DNA from: Bisbaumannia salifodinae
GTDB taxonomy: Bacteria > Pseudomonadota > Gammaproteobacteria > Pseudomonadales > Halomonadaceae
Assembly (NCBI RefSeq): GCF_039522585.1
Contig: NZ_BAAADR010000012.1
Strand: one strand, 5' to 3'
Length of the DNA stretch: 64,000 nt
Part shown: positions 35,488-44,589 of the stretch, one piece after another
Numbering within the stretch: the stretch's first letter is position 1
How the letters are laid out: each line of letters opens with the position of its first letter
Program-made: the position numbers and the translations under genes
Notes under the pieces: generated by a model
The model's database searches: none
Told to the model about the DNA's origin: nothing
What the model saw: the letters and a program-made list of their open reading frames with translations, nothing else

Positions 35488-36480
35488 TCAGCCGACCGGA
35501 GCGGGCTCGGCCATGGCGACCGCCACCTTGCGCGGCCCCTGGAAGGTGGAGCGCCCGTGGGCGACCAGCATGTTGTCGAGCATCAGCACGTCCCCCGTCT
35601 GCCAGGGAAAGCTGATCTGGGTGGACCGCAGGACCTCACGGATATGCTCCAGCGCTTCCGACTCGATAGGCGAGCCATCGCCGTAGAAGACGTTGCGCGG
35701 CACCCCCGCCTCACCCACGATGGAGGTCAGCGCCTCGCGTACCGACGGCGCCAGGTTGGAGAGATGGAACAGGTGCGCCTGATTGAACCACACCCATTCA
35801 CCGGTACGCGGATGCCGGGCGACGGCCTGACAGACCTGACGGGTGCGTAATTCGCCCCCCTCCTTCCACTCGAAATCGATCCGATTGAGACGACAGAAGC
35901 GCTCGACCTCGGCCCGATCATCCGTGCCAAATGCCTGCTCCCAACTGAGATCCAGGCCGTTGCCGTAGTTGCGCACATACATCAGGCGTTTCTCGGCGAA
36001 ACGCTGGCGAATCATCGGATCGATGCGCCGATAGACCAGGCGGCTGTCGGCAATGGGTGTTTCACCACCGACCTGCGCCGCCTGGGTGCAGTGGAACCAG
36101 ATCTTCATCGGCCAGTTCAGCGAGTAAGACTGCTCGTTATGCAGCGGGATGACTTGGTGTGCCGGGTATTCGGTCGAGGTATAGACTCGATTGTTCAGCT
36201 TGGTGCGGGGGGTTGACGCGTAATCGTAGGTCAGCAGTTCATGGCCAAAGCTGCGGGCAAAGGCCTCGAAGCCGCCGGCATCGGTGAAGGCGAAATCACG
36301 AAACAGGATGCCACCGATGCGATGCAGTTCGGTGTCGACGGTGTGCCGAATGAGTTCACCATGCTGCTGCCAGGAGGCACCCGGCACGGGCGCCCGCAAG
36401 ACAAGCGGCAGGACCCCTTCGGTGGGCAAGCGATCCTCATCCGATGAGTTGCTTGCACGGCTGGGCAGGTCGATAGCCAT
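35488..36480 (-). CDS. Stand-alone SyrP-like aspartyl beta-hydroxylase (TauD superfamily)
   Basis: A 330-aa Fe(II)/2-oxoglutarate dioxygenase. The metal facial triad is visible as HNEQSY (~residues 112-117) and the distal His in NMLVAHGRSTF. The following GPRKVAV has the 2-oxoglutarate-binding Arg. Stand-alone enzymes in siderophore clusters (TbetaH-Asp subtype) hydroxylate carrier-bound aspartate with stereochemistry opposite to the fused subtype. It shares YVRN, DFEW-like and FNQ segments with the fused domain of the 3005-aa NRPS but is clearly diverged. AAGGAA lies just before the ATG. It is the first gene of the NRPS operon, followed by the tandem-T Asp module. Confidence 0.92.
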   Translation of the reverse strand: MAIDLPSRASNSSDEDRLPTEGVLPLVLRAPVPGASWQQHGELIRHTVDTELHRIGGILFRDFAFTDAGGFEAFARSFGHELLTYDYASTPRTKLNNRVYTSTEYPAHQVIPLHNEQSYSLNWPMKIWFHCTQAAQVGGETPIADSRLVYRRIDPMIRQRFAEKRLMYVRNYGNGLDLSWEQAFGTDDRAEVERFCRLNRIDFEWKEGGELRTRQVCQAVARHPRTGEWVWFNQAHLFHLSNLAPSVREALTSIVGEAGVPRNVFYGDGSPIESEALEHIREVLRSTQISFPWQTGDVLMLDNMLVAHGRSTFQGPRKVAVAMAEPAPVG

Positions 36481-36520
36481 CTGGATTCCTTGGCGGTGAG
36501 TCGAGTCACACCAAGTTATC

Positions 36521-36539
36521 GCAAATGAATCTCAACATC
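36521..36539. promoter_or_regulatory. Possible weak Fur box before the hydroxylase-NRPS operon
   Basis: The minus strand reads GATGTTGAGATTCATTTGC, which matches the Fur consensus at 12 of 19 positions. It is centred about 50 bases before the hydroxylase start in an AT-rich pocket. On the same strand TTGTTT and CGATAA at about 18-base spacing could be promoter elements. Position favours a role, but the match is weak. Confidence 0.4.
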
Positions 36540-36662
36540 AAACAATAATACGAAGTATATGCATGTCGTGCGTGAGACTCGCCAAGTCTCTATTTTCTCG
36601 GGCATAACGGCGCCGTTCGGCACCCGTCGTCTCGGGTAACATGGCCATCGGGGAGATCGCCA

Positions 36663-36687
36663 TCGACGAGGCCCCGAGCCTCGTCGA
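36663..36687. terminator. Perfect 10-bp hairpin after the binding-protein gene
   Basis: TCGACGAGGC, a five-base loop CCCGA, then GCCTCGTCGA form a perfect 10-bp stem. It lies about 60 bases beyond the stop of the binding-protein gene (minus strand) and before the promoter region of the hydroxylase-NRPS operon. No T-run follows on either strand, so it may act as a weak terminator or an mRNA 3'-end stabiliser. The 266-base gap 36481-36746 holds this hairpin, the weak Fur box above and no gene. Confidence 0.5.
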
Positions 36688-36746
36688 CTTACCGCGGGCC
36701 CAGGCAGCGCTACCGGCCAGGAGCGACCGGCAAAGAGGGCCAGCGG

Positions 36747-37685
36747 CTAGTCCTGCCGCAGTCGATAGTCGCGCTCGCCGATATGCGACAACAGCAGGTA
36801 GGCGGAACCGATCAACCCTTGCATGGTCTCGGCAAAGCGGCTGCGGTTGAAATAGAGGAACTGCTGATTCTCCACGGCGAACAGGTTCTGCCACTGCGGC
36901 GAACGGCGGAAGGCCTCGGTACTCGCTTCCGAGTCGAGCATTTCCTCATAGGTGTCGATGATGAAATCGCTGTCGAAGTCACCAATCCGCTCCAGGCTAT
37001 AGGGCACGTTCTGCCGGGCCTGTTGATAGGCCTCCACACGCCCCAGACCGAAGTCGTCGATCACATCATCCATGCCCGCACGCCCGATCAGCTGGAAACC
37101 ATCCGGGTACACCTCCAGGGTGGTGACGGTAATGCGCGCCGGATCACTCACCCGCTTGGCGAACTCGTCGACGATCCACTGATACTCTGCCAACAGCTCC
37201 TGATAGCGCTGCTGACTACCGACCAGCTCGGCCAGTTCGGCGGCGTAGGTCTTGATATCGGTTTCTCGCGACGGCAGTAGCACGACGGGGGCGATATGAC
37301 TGAGGCTGTCTTGCAGGTCGGCATGATAGGACAGGCCGACGATCAGGTCGGGCTGCAGCGACGCGATCGCCTCTAGATCGGGGGATTGGTGCGAGCCAAC
37401 ATAGCGAATCGTCGAGACATCGAAGCGCTGATCGGCGCCGCGGAACCGCACCTCGGAAAACAGTCGCCGGCGCCCCGTGGAACCACAGGGCGTCACGCCC
37501 AGCTCGAGCAATTGCGTGGTGAGACTGAGGTCATGCAGGGAAACGATACAACGCGGCGCCACCGGCACCTCGACCCGACCGAACTGGTTTTCGAAGATCC
37601 GGGTCTCGCTGGCCGCCACCGGTCCGACCGATAGCCCCACCAGGCCGCAGAGCACCCAAAACAACACGCTCGCCTTTACCATCAT
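36747..37685 (-). CDS. Periplasmic iron-siderophore-binding protein (FecB/FepB-like)
   Basis: A 312-aa class III solute-binding protein. It has a signal peptide (hydrophobic run to about residue 25, cleavage near VAAS|ETR). The first lobe contains PRCIVSLHDLSLTTQLLELGV and LQPDLIVGLSY, the usual features of the BtuF/FecB fold. The second lobe ends at LLLSHIGERDYRLRQD. It would capture the ferric siderophore in the periplasm and deliver it to the two permeases encoded just upstream. A second Met directly follows the first, so the exact start is uncertain by one residue. Confidence 0.9.
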   Translation of the reverse strand: MMVKASVLFWVLCGLVGLSVGPVAASETRIFENQFGRVEVPVAPRCIVSLHDLSLTTQLLELGVTPCGSTGRRRLFSEVRFRGADQRFDVSTIRYVGSHQSPDLEAIASLQPDLIVGLSYHADLQDSLSHIAPVVLLPSRETDIKTYAAELAELVGSQQRYQELLAEYQWIVDEFAKRVSDPARITVTTLEVYPDGFQLIGRAGMDDVIDDFGLGRVEAYQQARQNVPYSLERIGDFDSDFIIDTYEEMLDSEASTEAFRRSPQWQNLFAVENQQFLYFNRSRFAETMQGLIGSAYLLLSHIGERDYRLRQD

Positions 37686-37713
37686 GCCTGCTATTCCCTT
37701 GAATAAAGTCTCG

Positions 37714-38760
37714 TCAACGGTGGCGCTGTCGGGCCAGCAAGATCAACAAATAGGGCGCCCCGATAATCGCCACCACCAAGCCCGCCGGCAGTTGCAAGGG
37801 CGGAAACAGCGCCCGACCGAGGGTATCGCCAATCAAGACCAGCAAGGCACCGAACAATGCCGAGAGTGGCATCAGCGCCCCGTGCCGATCACCGCAGAAC
37901 TGCCGTGCCAAGTGCGGCGCGACCAGGCCGACGAAGGTCATCACCCCCACATTGGCCACCGCCGCCGAGGTCAGCACGACGCTGCACAGCAGCAACAGGC
38001 CCATCCACCCGGTCACGTTCAAGCCTCGGCTGAGCGCCACCCCATCCCCCAACTGCAACAGATTGAGCTGGCGATGGCAGAATAACAGCGGCGCGCCGGC
38101 GATCAGCAGCCAGATAGCCAGGCTCTTGACCTGCCCCCAGCCCCCCCGATGCAGGCTACCGCCGAGCCACATCAGCGCCGACTCGACCCGGTCGATATCA
38201 CCGTAGGTGATCAGCATATCGGCGACGGCACTAAGCATGGCCGTCAAGCCGACGCCGACCAGGATCAGGCGTAGCGGCGCGACACCGCGCCGCCAGGACA
38301 AGCCGACCACAAACAGCGCCACCGCCAGCCCGCCGACCAGGGCCGCCAGCGGATACAGCGCCGGCGGCAGTGTCGTCGGCCAGAGCACCAGGATCAGCAA
38401 CATGGTGACACTGGCCCCCGCCTCCACCCCAACCAGTCCCGGCGCGGCCAGGGGGTTGCGGGTCAGCGATTGCATCAGCAAGCCGGCCAGCGCCATGACC
38501 GCGCCCCCCAGGATCGCCAGCAGAATGCGCGGCAGGCGCAGCTCCCACAGCACGCCACCCAGCGTGCTGGACGCCGTGTCATCGGCCGACAACTGCTGCC
38601 AGATCTGCGCCAGACTCATGGGATAGCTGCCCACGGTGATCGCGTAGCTCGCCATCCCCAGCAACGCCACGACCAGGACCAGGCTCGACAGCAAGTCGAT
38701 GGGCCGCCCGACCCAGGGCAGGGGAGTCAGACGCCTTGGCGTGGTCAACCTATGGCTCAT
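37714..38760 (-). CDS. FecCD-type iron-siderophore permease (second subunit)
   Basis: A 348-aa polytopic membrane protein starting MSHRLTTPRR. It has about nine hydrophobic helices and the conserved FecCD patterns LRLPRILLAILGGAVMALAG, NPLAAPGLVG and FVGLVAPHLAR. It pairs with the 327-aa permease to form the channel. The start overlaps the upstream permease stop (ATGA). The longer in-frame extension upstream lies over the other permease gene and is not used. Confidence 0.92.
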   Translation of the reverse strand: MSHRLTTPRRLTPLPWVGRPIDLLSSLVLVVALLGMASYAITVGSYPMSLAQIWQQLSADDTASSTLGGVLWELRLPRILLAILGGAVMALAGLLMQSLTRNPLAAPGLVGVEAGASVTMLLILVLWPTTLPPALYPLAALVGGLAVALFVVGLSWRRGVAPLRLILVGVGLTAMLSAVADMLITYGDIDRVESALMWLGGSLHRGGWGQVKSLAIWLLIAGAPLLFCHRQLNLLQLGDGVALSRGLNVTGWMGLLLLCSVVLTSAAVANVGVMTFVGLVAPHLARQFCGDRHGALMPLSALFGALLVLIGDTLGRALFPPLQLPAGLVVAIIGAPYLLILLARQRHR

Positions 38761-39740
38761 TCCTGCTTCCTCAGCACCAGGGCGACGAACACCGGGCCAC
38801 CCACCAAGGCGGTGACGATACCGGTATTGAGTTCGTAGGGGCTGACCAGGGTCCGCGCGAGCACATCGGCGAGGATCAATAACAAGGCGCCCAGCAGCGG
38901 CGTGGCCAGCAACAGACGACGCAGGTCGTGCCCCACCAGCAAGCGCGCCGTATGCGGCACCACCAGGCCGACGAAGCCAATCGGTCCCGCCAGCGCCACC
39001 GCGCACCCCGACAGCAGCACCACGGCGGCCAGGCTCACCAGGCGCATTTTCAACACGTTGACGCCCATGCTCGCGGCCGCCTGGGAGCCCAGGCGATAGG
39101 CATTCAGTGCCCGGACATTGATCAGGCATAACAGCATGCCCAGCACCACATAAGGCCAGAGCCAGGTCGGCCGGGTCGCCCCGGCAACGCCGAGCGAGCC
39201 CGTCAACCAGCGCCGCAGGCTATCGAGCCCCTGCTGATCGAGGAGCAGCAGAATCGCGGTGATGGCACTGAACAGGGCCGCCATCATGGCCCCCGACAGG
39301 GTCAGGCGTACCGGGTTATGGCTCCTGCCCGCCAGCAGCATGACGCCCAGTGCCGCCACCAGGGCCCCGCCGAAGGCAAATAGCGGGATCATGGTCATGT
39401 CGTTGCCGGGCAGCACCAGCAAGCCGAAGACCACGAACAAGGCGGCGCCGCTGTTGATCCCCAGGATGCCGGGGTCGGCGAGCGGGTTGTCACCCACGGC
39501 CTGCATCACCACACCGGCCAGGCCCAGGCAGGCTCCCACCACCACCGCCATCCACAGGCGCGGCAGGCGCGCCCCCTGGATCACGCTGTGATCGGCGTTC
39601 CCCGCATCATAGGCGACCAGCGCCTGCCAGACGTCGCTCCAGGGGATCGACTTGGCACCCACGGCCAGATGAAGGATAGACGCCAGGCCGATGGCGACGA
39701 GGATCGTAAACCAGGCCGGCCAGCCCCAGGCACGACTCAT
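38757..39740 (-). CDS. FecCD-type iron-siderophore permease (first subunit)
   Basis: A 327-aa polytopic membrane protein starting MSRAWGWPAW. It contains RLPRLWMAVVVGACLGLAG, NPLADPGILG and FVGLVVPHTAR, all diagnostic of the family. The start overlaps the ATPase stop by the ATGA arrangement, and its stop overlaps the next permease, so the three genes form a tightly coupled unit. It should carry iron chelate across the inner membrane using the ATPase encoded before it. Confidence 0.92.
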   Translation of the reverse strand: MSRAWGWPAWFTILVAIGLASILHLAVGAKSIPWSDVWQALVAYDAGNADHSVIQGARLPRLWMAVVVGACLGLAGVVMQAVGDNPLADPGILGINSGAALFVVFGLLVLPGNDMTMIPLFAFGGALVAALGVMLLAGRSHNPVRLTLSGAMMAALFSAITAILLLLDQQGLDSLRRWLTGSLGVAGATRPTWLWPYVVLGMLLCLINVRALNAYRLGSQAAASMGVNVLKMRLVSLAAVVLLSGCAVALAGPIGFVGLVVPHTARLLVGHDLRRLLLATPLLGALLLILADVLARTLVSPYELNTGIVTALVGGPVFVALVLRKQE

Positions 39741-40555
39741 GGGCCGACCCGGCAAACGGCGGGAGGAGGCGCGGGACGCGCTCGACCCGGCGACGTCGGC
39801 ACGCAGAGCAGGTCACCGGAGTACGGGTCGGTGATGATATGCGCATCCAGATCGAACACGGCCTTGAGGTTCGCCTGGGTAAACACCTCGGCGGGCGAGC
39901 CCTGGGCGTGCACCGCCCCCTGGCGCAGCATCACCAGGTTATCGGCATAGCGGGCCGCCTGATTCAGGTCATGCAGCACGGCAATGATCGTCCGCCCCTG
40001 GTCACGCAACTCGACCAGGAGCTCGAGCAAGGCAATCTGGTGGGCAATATCGAGAAAAGTGGTGGGCTCATCGAGCAGGATCACCGGGGTATCCTGGGCC
40101 AGGGTCATGGCGATCCAGCAGCGCTGCAACTGTCCGCCGGACAACGTCACCAAGGCGCGATCCAGCAGCGTGGCGATATCGGCCAGCGCCACCGCGCGAT
40201 CCACGGCCCGCTGATCCTGCTCGGTCCATTGCCGCCACCAGCTCTGCCAGGGGTAACGCCCCTGCATGACCAGCTCACGAACGGTCATGCCAGCGGGCGA
40301 GACCGTACGCTGCGGCAATAGCGCGACCCGCCTGGCCAGGTCGCGGCGGGAGAAGTGGACATGCGACCGCCCCTCGAGCAGCACCTCACCACTCGCCGGA
40401 CGCAACATCCGCGCGAGGACATTCAGCAGGGTGGTTTTTCCACAGCCGTTAGCCCCAATCAGCGCGGTAAAACGGCCCTCGGGGATAGCCAGACTCACGT
40501 CGTCGAGCACCTTCAGCTCCGCGAAATGGAGCCGGAGTCGTGTCGCTTTCAACAT
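39737..40555 (-). CDS. Iron-siderophore ABC transporter ATPase (FecE/FhuC-like)
   Basis: A 272-aa ATPase with Walker A GANGCGKTT (~residues 34-42), Q-loop LLPQR, signature LSGGQLQR and Walker B VILLDEPTT. The switch His lies in AVLHDLNQA, with the DLNQAARY helix typical of the iron-chelate import class. It is the first gene of the import operon and is transcribed divergently from the TonB-dependent receptor. Its C-terminal tail is Pro- and Arg-rich and slightly longer than usual. Confidence 0.93.
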   Translation of the reverse strand: MLKATRLRLHFAELKVLDDVSLAIPEGRFTALIGANGCGKTTLLNVLARMLRPASGEVLLEGRSHVHFSRRDLARRVALLPQRTVSPAGMTVRELVMQGRYPWQSWWRQWTEQDQRAVDRAVALADIATLLDRALVTLSGGQLQRCWIAMTLAQDTPVILLDEPTTFLDIAHQIALLELLVELRDQGRTIIAVLHDLNQAARYADNLVMLRQGAVHAQGSPAEVFTQANLKAVFDLDAHIITDPYSGDLLCVPTSPGRARPAPPPAVCRVGP

Positions 40556-40693
40556 GCCCTAATTCTCAAATTCAATTCATGGCGCCAATGCCTGTCCCGC
40601 TTCCCGAGAGATCCAGCGAGCAGCGCTCCCGCTCTTGGCGGGCCGGCAACTCGCGGTAGCTTACAGAAAGCGAGCAATGGAGACAATGCTAGT

Positions 40694-40712
40694 ACAAATA
40701 TTTCTCATTTAG
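40694..40712. promoter_or_regulatory. Possible Fur-type operator between the import operon and the receptor
   Basis: The minus strand reads CTAAATGAGAAATATTTGT. Its core AATGAGAA-ATATTT resembles a Fur box but matches the 19-base consensus at only about 10 positions. It is the most AT-rich part of the 269-base gap between the divergent ATPase (40555) and receptor (40825) genes, so it could control both. No other feature is evident in that gap. Confidence 0.4.
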
Positions 40713-40824
40713 GTGTAGAGTGCTCCCGTCACTTGCTGACCGTTCACGGCCGCATGACCGGAAGAATCGCCACACCGCCCGTCGCCCGAGGCAGCACATC
40801 CACCACTCACAGGACCCCATCGAC

Positions 40825-43041
40825 ATGCCCCATGCAAGAACAACGAAACTCTCGGGACACGCCTCCCCAGGCCGTCATCCCGCCTTTCACCTGACGGCCC
40901 TGACCCTGGCCCTGGCTAGCCTGGCCTCGGGCAACCTGGCCGCCGAAACGCGGAGCACGACAAGCGCCTCGGAAGCCGTTCGGCTCGACGACGTGACCAT
41001 CACCGGACAGGTCGTGGAAATTCCCACGGAACACGTCACTGGCTATGTGGCGACGCGCAACCTGAGTGCGACCAAGACCGATACACCGATTGTCGAGACC
41101 CCCCAATCGCTGTCCGTGGTGACCAGCGATGAAATGCGCGACCGCCAAGCCGAGACCCTGTCCCAGGCATTGAGCTACACGCCGGGGTTTACCAGCCAGC
41201 CAACCAGCTTCAATCGCACGTCCGACCGCTTCCGCATCCGCGGTTTCGACGTCGAGTCGGCGACCGGCGGCTCACTGCGTGATGGCCTGCGCCTGCAGAA
41301 CAACTCCTACGATGGTATCCAAGAGCCCTATGGCCTGGAGCGCGTCGAGGTCATTCGTGGCGCCAACTCGGTCCTCTATGGCCAACTCTCCCCCGGCGGC
41401 ATGGTCAATGGCATCAGCAAGCGCCCCACCCGAGCCCCCTTTCATGAGCTGAATCTGCAGCTGGGAGAACATGACCGCCGGCAAATCTCAGCCGACTCCA
41501 GCGGCCCACTCGCCGGCAGCGACACGCTCAGCTACCGCCTGACGATGCTCGGGCGCGACAGCGATACACAGCAGGATCATATCCACGACGACAGACTCTA
41601 TATCGCCCCGGCCCTGACCTGGCGACCCAACGAAGACACCTCCTTGACGCTGCTGTCGTTCTATCAGGAGAGCGACACGCGTTTCTCCGCGCCTCTGCCC
41701 TATCGACTGGTTCAAGGCGTAGGGGATGATGGCGGTCACACGATCGGTCGCCACGACTTCATCGGCGAACCGGACTATGACGTCATGGACGGCGACATGT
41801 GGGCCATCGGCTACGAGTTCGAACACCGTTTCGATGAGCGTACCCGCCTCAGCCACAGCCTGCGACACTACGAAGCGGATGTGCGATGGAATTACCTGCA
41901 GGCTCTGCCTGCGCCTGCTGCCATCGATTTTGCGGCGACCACCGGCACCCTCATGCGCCGTTACAGTGATCGCCATGAACGCTCCAGAACCTTGGCCAGC
42001 GATACCAATATCGAATCGACATGGCAGTTCGGTGACATCGAACACACCGTCCTGGTCGGTCTTGACGCCTACGACACCACCTACGACTCGCATAATTTCC
42101 GCGCCTCGGCGCCCGCTCTCGACCTGACCAGCTATGACTATGGCCAGCCCGTGGTGGTCGACCGGGACCCCAGCCTGGATCGCGGTTCGCGGACCGATAC
42201 CCTGCAGAGAGGGCTCTACCTGCAAGACCAGATCAGGTTCGACGACGCCTGGACCCTGCTGCTGGGCGGCCGGCATGACTGGGTCGACCGGGATCAGGAA
42301 TTCCACCGCAACGGCTTCACGGCCAGCCAGGATGATGAGGCCACCACCTGGCGAGCCGGGCTCGTCTACCTCGCGGATAATGGCCTGGCACCGTACATCA
42401 GCTATAGCGAGTCGTTCTTCCCGGTGTCCGTCGCAACCTCGGGTCAGACCTTCGATCCCACCGAAGGCCGGCAATACGAAATCGGTGTCCGCTACCAACC
42501 CGACGACAGCAACCTGCTGCTTAGCGCCGCGGCCTATGATCTGACGCAGACCAATGTCTTGAAATACGATTTCGGCAACGATGTCTATCGTCAGACCGGC
42601 GAAGCCCGCTCCCGCGGCCTCGAGCTGGAAGCCAGGGCCGATGTCACCCCCGCGCTCAGCGTGATTGCTTCCTACGCCTACACCGACGCCCGCACCACCC
42701 AGAGCACCGTGGCCGAAGAAGTCGGACAACGCAGCGAAGACACGCCCTACCACCAGGCGGCACTGTGGACCAGCTACAACTTCGTCGACCAGGGCATCCC
42801 GCAACTGACCGTCGGCGCCGGCGCCCGCTACAAAGGCACCACTCAGGCATCGGGCATAGACGCTCCCATGCCCGCCTACACCCTGTTCGACGCCATGGCC
42901 CGTTACCAGCTCGATGAGCACTGGTCGGTCACCGTCAACGCCAACAACCTGGCCGACAAGCAGTACACCTACTGCGAATTCACCATTTGCCGCTATGGTG
43001 ACGAACGCCAGGTGGCGGCGACGGTGAACTTCACCTGGTAA
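40825..43041 (+). CDS. TonB-dependent ferric siderophore receptor (FhuA/FpvA type)
   Basis: A 738-aa outer-membrane protein starting MPHARTTKLSG. It has a signal peptide ending near NLAA|ETR and a TonB-box-like DDVTITGQ. The plug domain includes TPQSLSVVTSDEM, RIRGFDVES, VEVIRGANSVLYG and GGMVNGISKRP. The C-terminal beta-barrel ends in a strand with terminal Trp (VNFTW). There is no N-terminal signalling (STN) extension and no sigma/anti-sigma pair nearby, so regulation should be by Fur rather than by surface signalling. It is divergent from the import operon and is the likely uptake door for the product of this locus. The 40720 ATG in frame lies before an unlikely charged leader. Confidence 0.93.
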   Translation: MPHARTTKLSGHASPGRHPAFHLTALTLALASLASGNLAAETRSTTSASEAVRLDDVTITGQVVEIPTEHVTGYVATRNLSATKTDTPIVETPQSLSVVTSDEMRDRQAETLSQALSYTPGFTSQPTSFNRTSDRFRIRGFDVESATGGSLRDGLRLQNNSYDGIQEPYGLERVEVIRGANSVLYGQLSPGGMVNGISKRPTRAPFHELNLQLGEHDRRQISADSSGPLAGSDTLSYRLTMLGRDSDTQQDHIHDDRLYIAPALTWRPNEDTSLTLLSFYQESDTRFSAPLPYRLVQGVGDDGGHTIGRHDFIGEPDYDVMDGDMWAIGYEFEHRFDERTRLSHSLRHYEADVRWNYLQALPAPAAIDFAATTGTLMRRYSDRHERSRTLASDTNIESTWQFGDIEHTVLVGLDAYDTTYDSHNFRASAPALDLTSYDYGQPVVVDRDPSLDRGSRTDTLQRGLYLQDQIRFDDAWTLLLGGRHDWVDRDQEFHRNGFTASQDDEATTWRAGLVYLADNGLAPYISYSESFFPVSVATSGQTFDPTEGRQYEIGVRYQPDDSNLLLSAAAYDLTQTNVLKYDFGNDVYRQTGEARSRGLELEARADVTPALSVIASYAYTDARTTQSTVAEEVGQRSEDTPYHQAALWTSYNFVDQGIPQLTVGAGARYKGTTQASGIDAPMPAYTLFDAMARYQLDEHWSVTVNANNLADKQYTYCEFTICRYGDERQVAATVNFTW

Positions 43042-43248
43042 CTATCGGGTTCCGCACACCACTCCGGGGCCAGTGGCGTTGATCGTCACAGGGCAGAAGC
43101 CGCTGCCCCGGATCCCTCCGACCGGGACGCCCGCCGGTTCGCCCCCCGAGAGGTGGATGCGATCAACACGGCGAGACGCCACGGTTCCCCAGAGCGGCGG
43201 CCACCCAGCTGGGTTATCCGTTCAGGCCCGATGACAAGCGATGGATCA

Positions 43249-43270
43249 GCGGGGCCAGCAGTGGCCCCGC
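43249..43270. terminator. 9-bp GC-rich hairpin after the receptor gene
   Basis: GCGGGGCCA, loop GCAG, TGGCCCCGC form a perfect 9-bp stem about 210 bases beyond the receptor stop. No T-run follows. The gap 43042-43388 holds no gene that I can support. It contains this hairpin, then the GAGGAGG ribosome binding site of the next gene. Confidence 0.45.
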
Positions 43271-43388
43271 GACCCGCTGTGCCGCGCCAGTGATCGAGGA
43301 TTCTGGACTAGGCTGTCGAAATCCCCCCGCCCCGTTCGATCTCAGGATGTCACCCACCTCATCTCATTCACCCGAGGAGGAGCCCTCC

Positions 43389-43817
43389 ATGTTGCTCAAT
43401 GCCTACCTGATCTTCGACGGTGACTGCCGCGCCGCCTTCGAGTTCTACCAGCGCTGCCTCGGCGGCGAGATCGTCGCCATGCACACCTACGGCGAGGCCC
43501 CGGCCGAGGAGGCGATGCCTGCCGCGGTTCGCGACAAGATCATGCACGCCCGCCTGGTGGTGGACGGCCAGGTGCTGATGGGATCCGACAATACTCCCGA
43601 GTGCCCGGTCCCCTACGAGGGCATCAAGGGCGTCTCCCTCACCCTCGGCGTCGAGACTCCCGAGGAGGCCGAGCGGCTCTTCGCGGCCCTGGCCGACGAC
43701 GGCACGGTGCGGATGCCCCTGGAGGAGACCTTCTGGGCCAAGTCCTTCGGCATGCTGGTCGACCGCTTCGGCGTGGCCTGGATGATCAACTGCGAGAAGG
43801 CGGAGGCGCCGTCATGA
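43389..43817 (+). CDS. PhnB-like VOC-superfamily protein
   Basis: A 142-aa protein starting MLLNAYLIFDGDCRAAFEFYQ, with GAGGAGG upstream. The segments GSDNTPECP and MLVDRFGVAWMINCE are typical of the PhnB/3-demethylubiquinone-methyltransferase-like branch of the glyoxalase/VOC fold. Members bind small ligands and are often of unknown reaction. Its stop overlaps the start of a DUF899 gene (ATGA). The same two-gene arrangement recurs at 60370-61481, and a decayed 5' copy lies at 1870-2002. The substrate is unknown. Confidence 0.88.
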   Translation: MLLNAYLIFDGDCRAAFEFYQRCLGGEIVAMHTYGEAPAEEAMPAAVRDKIMHARLVVDGQVLMGSDNTPECPVPYEGIKGVSLTLGVETPEEAERLFAALADDGTVRMPLEETFWAKSFGMLVDRFGVAWMINCEKAEAPS

Positions 43818-44539
43818 GCGACGTGCCCCATCCCCCCATCGTCGCGCACGGGGCCTGGCTCGACGCCCGCCAGCGACTGCTCGAGCAGGAGAAGGCGCTC
43901 ACCCATCTGGGCGATGCGGTCAATGCCAACCGTCGCCGGCTGCCGATGGTGAAACTCGACAAGGCCTATGTCTTCGACGGCCCGGACGGCAAGACCCGAT
44001 TGCTCGACCTCTTCGCGGGGCGGCGTCAACTGATCGTCTACCACTTCATGTTCGACCCGGAGTGGGAGAAAGGCTGCTCCGGCTGCACGGGGTTCGTCGA
44101 TGCCCTGGGGGATCTCTCGTTGCTTCACTAGCGCGATACCCGCTTCGCGCTGGTGTCCCGGGCACCACTGGCCAGGCTCCAGGCCTACCGGGCCGAGCGC
44201 GGCTGGCACTGGCCCTGGGTCTCGTCGTTCGAGAGCGACTTCAACTACGACTTCCACGTCACCCTGGACGCCTCGGTCGCCCCGCCCGAGTACAACTACC
44301 GCCGCCAGGCGGAACTCGAGGCACGCAGCGGCGAGCCCCACTTCCAGAGCGGCGAGTGCCACGGGCTGAGCGTCTTCTTCCGCCTCGGCGAGGCCGTCTT
44401 CCACACCTACTCCACCTACGCCCGCGGCTGCGAAAGCCTCACCGACGCCTATGCACTGCTCGATACCACGCCCTATGGCCGCCAGGAGGACTTCGAAGAC
44501 TCGCCACCGGGCTGGCCGCAGCATCCCACCTATGGCTGA
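43814..44539 (+). pseudogene. DUF899 (thioredoxin-like) gene interrupted by an in-frame amber codon
   Basis: The frame from ATG 43814 encodes RRRLPMVKLDKAYVF, RQLIVYHFMFDPEWEKGC and SGCTGFVDA. A TAG at 44129-44131 then interrupts it. The same frame continues without another stop to 44539 with RDTRFALVSRAPLARLQ, GWHWPWVSSFESDFNYDFHV and TPYGRQEDFEDSPPGWP. The intact relative at 60780 reads LHARDTSLVLVSRAPL across this point. The rest of the frame is clean, so the stop is recent or is read through. A CAG-to-TAG change would explain it with one substitution. DUF899 proteins have a thioredoxin-like fold and unknown function. Confidence 0.85.
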
Positions 44540-44589
44540 GCGCGAGAGAGCGGGGCCCGAGGCCCCGCTCATGCTTGTGATCCCCCCAC

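Noticed and set aside
44131..44539. Independent gene starting at the GTG at 44153 after the amber stop
   Set aside because: Its product is exactly the second half of a DUF899 protein in the same frame and lacks a ribosome binding site. Pseudogene or readthrough is the simpler reading.
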